A stretch of 64,000 nt of DNA from Phlebotomus papatasi. Taxonomy: Eukaryota > Arthropoda > Insecta > Diptera > Psychodidae. This document shows, piece after piece, positions 58,320-64,000 of this stretch (position 1 is its first letter; the number at the start of each line of letters is the position of its first letter). The stretch spans positions 98,270,627 to 98,334,626 of the forward strand of contig NC_077223.1 of NCBI RefSeq assembly GCF_024763615.1. The letters run 5' to 3'. The notes beneath the pieces were generated by a model. That model was not told where the DNA came from, did no database searches, and worked only from the letters and a program-made list of their open reading frames with translations. The translations under genes were made by a program, and so were the position numbers.

Positions 58320-58514
58320 GGGGAGGTGGTGCTTTTTATACGACTTTTTTTTGACTATTTTTAAATGAAGCTGGTTCTTACAATTATTTTATTATATCTA
58401 CAATTATTTTGTCTATCCGAATTACATCATGCTAAAACACAGTTTTCATTAGAAATATGCGAAAAAATTGTATAACAATGTAACCCTACCGCTCAAAGTA
58501 GCCCCACTTCCCCC
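58320..58514 (+). mobile_element. MITE family K, copy 3
   Basis: Ends GGGGAGGTGGTGCTTTTTAT and AAAGTAGCCCCACTTCCCCC, TA flanks, 195 bp. The arms share CTATTTTTAAATGAA with the arm at 37880. Confidence 0.8.
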
Positions 58515-58591
58515 TATTTATTTTTTTCAGTATATAAATAAAATCCACGTATCACAGGAACCTCATTTGTAAAAAGAAAACTTTGGAAAAG

Positions 58592-58810
58592 TTATTTTTT
58601 ATATCGTTTTTTTCCACTTGGTTTCTCAAACATATTAGATGAGCACATATATTCTGTCAGTAGAAGACGTCGAAAGTTGGTAGTGGTATATCTCAACTCC
58701 TGATGAATATAATTGAATGAGTGAACTATTGTTGCAAAGCTTGGCTCATTAGCTCTTAGAATCTGGTACAAACAATATGCTATGGGTAAACCATGGTCAT
58801 CCAGAATCAT
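58592..58810 (-). pseudogene. Unclear protein fragment, possibly transposase-derived
   Basis: A minus-strand frame of 72 codons begins MILDDHGLPIAYCLYQIL and continues without low-complexity runs, ending in a lysine-rich tail. The opening recalls the MULE/SWIM transposase phrase (DxxGxGxPVAxCL), but this is a weak, single-block resemblance. Just upstream, in another frame, DGQKRRCKKCLLQHK (about 58870-58825) looks like a zinc-ribbon fragment. It could be a frame-shifted transposon relic or chance. Confidence 0.25.
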
Positions 58811-59751
58811 TTATGTTGAAGAAGACACTTTTTACAACGTCTTTTTTGGCCATCTACTGCTGGGACCAGGAGTGACCCACGATTCTCGCACATGGACTGT
58901 TTGTTAGAAGTACTCAAAGGGTAATAATTTGTGGAAGAAACTTTTTTTTTTGACATCACACTTTTTTTTATTCATCGACTTTTGCAAGAATTTTGAAATG
59001 TTAAACGTAAGGAAAAAATTACAGAAATCCTTCTATCCCATTTTCTGGACAAACTGATGAAGATATTGACTTGGAATGTTCTAAGTATCCCCCCATAAGT
59101 TGATCCAAGGAATCCAAATGTCACTTCAATTTCATCCCCACGTCTATCCTTCCCCTCCAGAAACCAATCTTTTAGGAATATCTCAAGAACCAGACCATCG
59201 ATGCATTTCATTTTTGGATATGTTTTAGAGAGTGTCCTAGCGGACATTTCATCCATACATCTCAAAGACGTCCGACCTCTTCTTCTTGCACATGCTAATA
59301 ATCTGTTCAAAAGAGCAGAATTTCTTCTGATCAATTTTCTGACCAAAGAGACAAAGTTAGCGACTTTTATTGTTTTGAATACCCTAAATCAAAAAATAAG
59401 GCATTTAGAGGTATCGGAGCAGGATGTCTTCTATGGCAAAAATGTAGTCCTAAGTGGAGTCTATTGTGTGCTGAAGAGAGTACATTAATATTTAGTTTAG
59501 TTTAGTTTATATGATTTTTCAAAAGTTGCTTTCTTAGGTCATTTTTGAGAAATTTTAGTTTGATTTTGTTTTTCCGCCACAAGAATTTTTTTTTTAAAAA
59601 TATCACATAATTTTCAAGTTGAAGCACAACTACTTACCTTTCCAACGGATGCCCATTTATTAAGTTCTGTACACTAGAACCGGAGGAATAATTAATAATA
59701 TGTGACAAAACAGCAAAAACTAAAAAAATAATTAAAGAAAATTGTGATGTA
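58811..59751. other. Unresolved stretch, possibly protein-derived
   Basis: About 58970-59490 has balanced composition and overlapping open frames on both strands (124 codons minus, 95 codons plus) with no recognised motif. It may be decayed transposon coding sequence belonging with the fragment at 58592. The end section (59490-59750) is AT-rich and featureless. Confidence 0.3.
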
Positions 59752-60048
59752 CAGTAGACTCTCGCAAATTCGGCTCTTTTAAGATCGGGCTACTTTTTAA
59801 TTCGGGCAGCGGTTTCATTTGAAAAAAGTTTGTTGTCATTTTTCAAGTTTGATTATGATTATCAAATGAATTAAATATGCTCAAATTTGGCATGGTTTGT
59901 CTTAGTTTTGATGTGATTTTGCATTATTGAGGGATTTTCGTGCAATTTACGTTGTGTGAACTCAATATGCATGCAGATGAATTAAAAATTTCTGTCTAAT
60001 TCGGCTGACATTTCGGTTCCATATGCCCGAATTTGAGAGAGTCTACTG
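59752..60048. mobile_element. MITE family N3 (pogo/Tigger-like ends)
   Basis: Ends CAGTAGACTCTCGCAAATTC and GAATTTGAGAGAGTCTACTG, flanked by TA, 297 bp. The tips share CAGTAGASTCTCG with the element at 46195. A second AATTCGGCTGACATTTCGG box lies inside the right end. Confidence 0.85.
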
Positions 60049-60143
60049 TATAGGAGAAAAACCAAGAACAGATTCTTAATCAGGGGACTCGACTCTACCA
60101 AACGTACCATGTGAGATCCGTGTGCCAAAAATCGTGTTGCATA

Positions 60144-60404
60144 CACTGAGAAAAAAGAGGGAGCGATTAACTTTTTTTCTTCATAAATTTAACGAATTTA
60201 ACACTTTTTAAGTGTAAAGATATATCAAAATTTTTTAATGTTAATTTTACACATTTTTAAGGGTAAAATTAACATAGAAAAGGGTAACTTTAAACCCCAA
60301 TACACCAAAAAAGGGTAATATTTACACCAAATATGGATCAATACTGCAGGGTAAAATAACCATTTCCGGAATGTTATTTTAACTTTTTCGGATTTCTCTC
60401 AATG
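60144..60404 (+). mobile_element. MITE family B, copy 8
   Basis: CACTGAG and CTCAATG ends, TA flanks, 261 bp. It has a small internal duplication (AATTTAACGAATTTAACAC) near the left end that the other copies lack. Confidence 0.87.
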
Positions 60405-60616
60405 TAGTGTAATTTATATTCTTGCTAGATTTTTTAAGTAAAGAAAAAACAACGATTGGGGTGAATGTCTGCAAAATAAATTTCAAAAATTGAATGAATA
60501 TAGATAAAAGTCTGTGAAAAATTGTATAATACATTTTACAAAAGATAAAAATGATTAATGTAATGTCTGAAAGGTTCGCTTGTTAGAGTTCCAGACTTTC
60601 CATACGATGCGACATA
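60405..60616. other. Spacer without features
   Basis: AT-rich; nothing recognised. Confidence 0.5.
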
Positions 60617-60816
60617 GTGGAAAATGGGGCTAAGTTAGACAGTGGGATAATCTCTAGTTTTATTTCAAATGAACTTTTAGCAAACTTCAATGTAACCAAA
60701 AGTAAACAACAACCCCACAGGCCCAGAATTAGATAACAATGTAATTTAATCATTTTTCACGAATTATTTTATAATAAAAATTTTATTTTCCTAATATCTC
60801 TGCCCCGGGTCTCCCC
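60617..60816. mobile_element. MITE with GGGGAGACC-type ends, copy 2
   Basis: Left end GTGGAAAATGGGGCTAAGTT, right end CTCTGCCCCGGGTCTCCCC, TA flanks, 200 bp. Arms are weakly conserved. It is related to the ends at 55802 and 61165. Confidence 0.65.
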
Positions 60817-61164
60817 TAGAGCCCGCATTACTATTAACAATTAACACATTTAAATTGTAATAAACTCTCCGTGAGTTGTTTTATTGCAATGCATAAATGT
60901 GCTAAAAATACTTAAATTTAAATATTCTCAATGAAATAGCTCCAGAATTGTAGAAGTTTTTAGCATTGTCGATGAAAATAGCTTTCAAAAATGGAATGAA
61001 TTAGTAATTTTAGGAGATTTTTTTTAATTTGGGTTTCTTTTTGTTTTTTATCTTGTATCTCTTTTCTTTGTTGCATGCAGCATATGATATATTAGAAATT
61101 AGTGAAAATTTTAGTGATATCAGAGTAAATTTAGTAGCCTTTTTTAGTAGTAATTGGATGAATA
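60817..61164. other. Gene-free AT-rich stretch
   Basis: Nothing recognised. Confidence 0.5.
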
Positions 61165-62239
61165 GTGGAGACCGGGGCAAAATTAGCCAGTATAAATGAA
61201 ATTTTTCATTGCGTGTAGTTTGTAAAAATATGTATCATTTTGATATAACTTGGAATAAATAAGTTAGATAAGATAATAAGATAGTGTTTAATTTAAAATT
61301 GTTTAATTTAAAGTTGTTGAATTTCAAGAGTTGAATTTGGAATTGTTGAATTTTTATGTGTAAATTCAAAAATTGTTGAATTTTGTTTATTGTTGAATTT
61401 TCTTTTCATTTCGAAGATTTTGATTTTTTGCCTTTTTAGACATTTTTATTGGTTTTTCCTGTACTCGGGATCCCCCCTAATGCGAAATGATTACATCTGA
61501 TGCTCGGATCTTCACGATATACTTATTATGCATATAAATATTTGATGTTCTATATGACTTTTGCCCAATGAAAAGCATCTTGACTGAAGTATAAGTCTTA
61601 ATTGGAATTTCAACAATTTTTACACAACTTTTGTTTAAAAATTTAACAACTTTTGTCTCAAAATTCAACAACTTTTGTTTAAAACTTCAACAACTTTTGT
61701 TTAAAAATTCAACAAATTTGGTTAAAATACACAAGGCTTCACACTATAATAGTGCTAAAAATTATGATCAAACTATAATAGTGTTAATTTTTGATCATGT
61801 GACAAAAAATACCATAAAGTTGTGTATTTTTTCACACTATAATAATGTGAAAAACTGTAATCATACTATAATAGTGGTAATTTTTAGAATTTCTGAAACA
61901 GTTTTAAATCACGAAATATTGTTGAAAAATTTTTATGATTATAACAGTGAGAAATTTTACACATTATCGCAATTAAATAATTAATTTATCCGATTTCACA
62001 CTATTATAGTGTTAAAATTTTACACATTTTCAAATTAAACAACGTTGTTGAAAATTTTTCAAATAATAGTGGTAATTTTCAATCACGTGACAATAAATTA
62101 CCAAAATGTTGTGCATTTTTTAAACATTTTTAAATTAAACAACTAAAATGGTCGATTTTGCACTATTATAGTAGTAAAATTTTACACATTTTTTTATGTG
62201 TACCACCATACTACCATATAATTCTGCGCCGGTCTCCCC
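61165..62239. mobile_element. 1.08-kb element with internal tandem and palindromic repeats
   Basis: Ends GTGGAGACCGGGGCAAAATT and AATTCTGCGCCGGTCTCCCC, flanked by TA. The interior is built from short repeats. The phrase CAACTTTTGTTTAAAAATTC recurs about five times at 61608-61730, with inverted relatives (GTTGAATTT units) at 61310-61400. The palindrome ACTATAATAGT or ACTATTATAGT recurs about six times between 61742 and 62170. No coding capacity. Confidence 0.8.
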
Positions 62240-62551
62240 TATTCAGAATTTTTTGAAATCCTGAAGATGTAATTAATTTTTTGAGTTTTATAGCGATCAA
62301 GATGAAATGGATATTTGTAAGTAAAAATCTACTTATAAAGAACGTTACTTAGACTATTTTATAGATTTTATACCTTAAGATTAATTCTCGTGTTGGCTGT
62401 TCTTTAATTACCTGAAGGACCTGAAGTGTAGAAGTATGTCTTCGAAATAATCCGGCTCAAATAATCATCTGAAGTTAATTGCAATATCACTGACTTTACC
62501 AGGTTATTTAAATCGGAACTGTCTTTGACTCCAATTTGTCATCTCATCAAA
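62240..62551. other. Gene-free AT-rich stretch
   Basis: No gene or element end recognised. Confidence 0.5.
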
Positions 62552-63163
62552 TCGTCAGTTAAATCAGCATTTGTCGTAACTTCCTTTTGACAACTTTTCA
62601 GTTCAGCATTATTTTTCTTTAAAATGAACCCCGAATGCGATACTTTTGAGTCAAAATAATAAAAGTGGCACTAATAAACTGAAAGTTAACTCGAGAAAAT
62701 CTTTATAAAATGTTTTGAAAGCTGAGATATTGAGATATATGTTAGAAGAAACACAATAAGATTTTATCGTAACTTACATCGTTTATAAAGCTGTAACTTC
62801 CAATGTATGGAGATTCTGGAAGTTACGACAATTTTCTAAAATGCATTATATCAATTTGAATGACTCTAGTGACAATAAGCGCCTTTACTTGACTAAATGA
62901 ATCAATTAAACACTTATTTCTGTAAATTTCTGAAAATTTGTCGTAACTTCCCCAAAAATGGAAGTTACGACAAATTCTGCTAAATTTTTATTAATTAAGG
63001 GCACTTACGATAATTTTTGTGTAAAATAATTTTTAATGGGCTTATAAAAGTTTCTTTTTCTCAAGTGCGTTTGATAAACAAAATTACGCCGATTCTAAAA
63101 ATGTATATATGTATCCCAAAATCGCAAAAATGAAGTTACGACAAATGCTGATTTAACAGACGA
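62552..63163. mobile_element. 612-bp inverted-repeat element (V)
   Basis: Ends TCGTCAGTTAAATCAGCATT-TGTCGTAACTTC and its inverted counterpart with one mismatch, about 32 bp. The subterminal unit GGAAGTTACGACAAATT recurs inside in both orientations (about 62760-62830 and 62938-62972), making small hairpins. No coding capacity. A clear target duplication was not identified. It lies about 310 bp from the 3' end of MIX23. Confidence 0.75.
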
Positions 63164-63476
63164 AATTCCTTCGAGTAATTTGGTGGTAATTAATCGCTCC
63201 TCACCAATCAAAATCATTGTTCCTTGTGTTATCATTGCCAGAATATATATTCCATAATCCGTGGACGTTTTTTCAAAATTGAACTTTGCCTACCTTTGGG
63301 CTATTTGGGGACAAAAACGGAGGAACCTAATAAAAATCAATTTTTTGCAACAAAAAAGATCTCTTGCATTTTTAAACCATAATTTGTTATTGGCAATAAT
63401 AGAAAAAGTCTAGGAAATCTATCAAAAAGTCCATGTAGTCCCTACTTCTCTTCCCAATTTGGGAAGAAAAGTTCCC
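63164..63476 (-). other. MIX23 3' flank
   Basis: This should contain the 3' untranslated region of the minus-strand gene. Just after the stop codon is a perfect hairpin, CTTCCCAATTTGGGAAG (63448-63464). I see no canonical AATAAA signal on the minus strand in the first 150 bases. Confidence 0.4.
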
Positions 63477-63941
63477 TCACAGGGAATCCGGCGGCTTGAA
63501 GAACAGCCGACAACGTTCCGAAAATGCCTTTAGTGTTCTGTCCTTAACAATATCCTCAACATTCAGTTCAGATTGCAGTAACCGCAACTGCCAATAGAGA
63601 ATTTCCACAGAGAACCATGAGCCTCTTTGGGAGGGATTTGGTATACAGAAAGAAGAAATTGGGATTACCTTTCGCTGCTCCGCTTTAAATGATTTATCTA
63701 GCGCTATATCGTCTCTGTTTTGATCTCTTTCTTCACGTAGAACTTTTACCCTGTCAGCTGCTACAACAATGCAGTTCCTAATGGCCTGATCTCTTTGATT
63801 GTGGGCTTCCTGGAGTTGCCGGAATAAGCCCTGGCATGTTCCTTTTGCGTCTACTTGCCCTTTGAATGACTCAGTGGGTATACTTGTGTTCAGTGCATAG
63901 ATGATCTTATCATCTACCTCTCGCATCTTCTTCAGGGACTC
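63477..63941 (-). CDS. MIX23: MIX23 (CCDC58) homologue, last two exons, 5' end outside window
   Basis: The gene encodes a small helical protein of the mitochondrial intermembrane space. In yeast and human, MIX23/CCDC58 is imported by the MIA40 disulfide relay and supports mitochondrial protein import. Two exons are visible: 63941-63669 (after a TTCTTACAG acceptor) and 63587-63477, joined across an 81-bp intron (63668-63588). The spliced frame gives 127 residues from ESLKKMREVDDKIIYALNT to SERCRLFFKPPDSL. Family landmarks include the cysteines in GTCQGLF, IRNCIV and ERCR, plus LREERDQN, QSELNVEDIV and the FKPP end. The human protein has about 144 residues, so about 15 N-terminal residues lie in an upstream exon beyond 64000. 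The ATG at 63926 is an internal methionine. The frame is intact and looks functional. Confidence 0.93.
   Translation of the reverse strand, partial: ESLKKMREVDDKIIYALNTSIPTESFKGQVDAKGTCQGLFRQLQEAHNQRDQAIRNCIVVAADRVKVLREERDQNRDDIALDKSFKAEQRKVIPISSFCIPNPSQRGSWFSVEILYWQLRLLQSELNVEDIVKDRTLKAFSERCRLFFKPPDSL
63588..63668 (-). other. MIX23: MIX23 intron, 81 bp, in frame and stop-free
   Basis: It begins GTAATCCC after the AAG codon and ends TATTGGCAG. The length is a multiple of three and the reading frame runs through it without a stop (27 codons). Retention would therefore insert VIPISSF...EILYWQ between EQRK and LRLLQSELN. Family alignment has no residues here, so splicing is the normal form. Confidence 0.9.
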
Positions 63942-64000
63942 CTGTAAGAAGAATATAGGGGGGTAAATTTAAAGATCCCGGAAAGAGCATGACTGAATTT
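63942..64000 (-). other. MIX23: Upstream MIX23 intron (partial)
   Basis: The minus-strand sequence runs into a pyrimidine-containing tract ending TTCTTACAG, a good splice acceptor. The donor and first exon lie beyond the window. Confidence 0.7.

Noticed and set aside
58592..58810. A confident MULE transposase call
   Set aside because: Only one short block resembles the MULE signature, without the catalytic residues. Kept at low confidence as an unclear fragment.
59201..59488. A 95-codon plus-strand coding gene
   Set aside because: No motif, and the opposite strand is open over part of the same DNA. The composition is balanced enough to be relic coding sequence, but neither strand nor family can be assigned.

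Overview
This window looks like a piece of an insect nuclear genome. It is strongly AT-rich, almost free of genes, full of short transposon remnants, and ends on a gene with a tiny 81-base intron. The transposon mix (TA-flanked MITEs, Tc1 and mariner relics, tRNA-derived SINEs, non-LTR retrotransposon fragments, TTAA-flanked piggyBac-like elements) would fit a nematoceran dipteran such as a sand fly or mosquito relative. That placement is an inference and is not proven here.

Only one host gene can be supported. It is a minus-strand homologue of MIX23/CCDC58, a mitochondrial intermembrane-space cysteine protein, at 63477-63941. Its last two exons are in the window and its first exon lies beyond the right edge. 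I found no convincing host exon in the other 63 kb, which is probably intergenic DNA or long introns. Most longer open frames are chance.

Layout. 1-4.2 kb: unique AT-rich DNA. 4.2-10.8 kb: dense repeats, with a Tc1 relic and a three-level transposon nest (8240-9884). 10.8-13.1 kb: unique. 13.1-15.1 kb: mariner relic and a foldback element with a perfect 9-bp target duplication. 15.1-19.6 kb: GC-richer unique DNA with one SINE and two MEF2-type sites. 19.6-21.7 kb: a 410-bp hairpin element and an inverted-repeat element carrying two nested MITEs. 22.3-24.4 kb: unique island. 24.4-27.3 kb: MITEs, a non-LTR tail and a piggyBac-like MITE. 27.3-29.5 kb: unique. 29.5-33.6 kb: a nested MITE and a reverse-transcriptase relic split by an insertion. 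33.6-36.1 kb: unique. 36.1-38.3 kb: repeats and a second SINE. 38.3-41.3 kb: unique. 41.3-43.1 kb: four elements end to end. 43.1-46.2 kb: GC-richer island. 46.2-50.3 kb: scattered MITEs, one nest. 50.3-53.3 kb and 54.1-55.8 kb: unique. 55.8-63.2 kb: an almost continuous chain of mobile elements, ending just downstream of MIX23.

At least 18 families of short inverted-repeat elements can be told apart from terminal repeats, duplicated target sites and, for most, second copies inside the window. Many unrelated TA-flanked families share near-identical outer ends (about GGGGAAA or GGGTAAAGTG) but differ inside. This suggests mobilisation by one or a few transposases encoded elsewhere. The several nests give a relative order of insertion.
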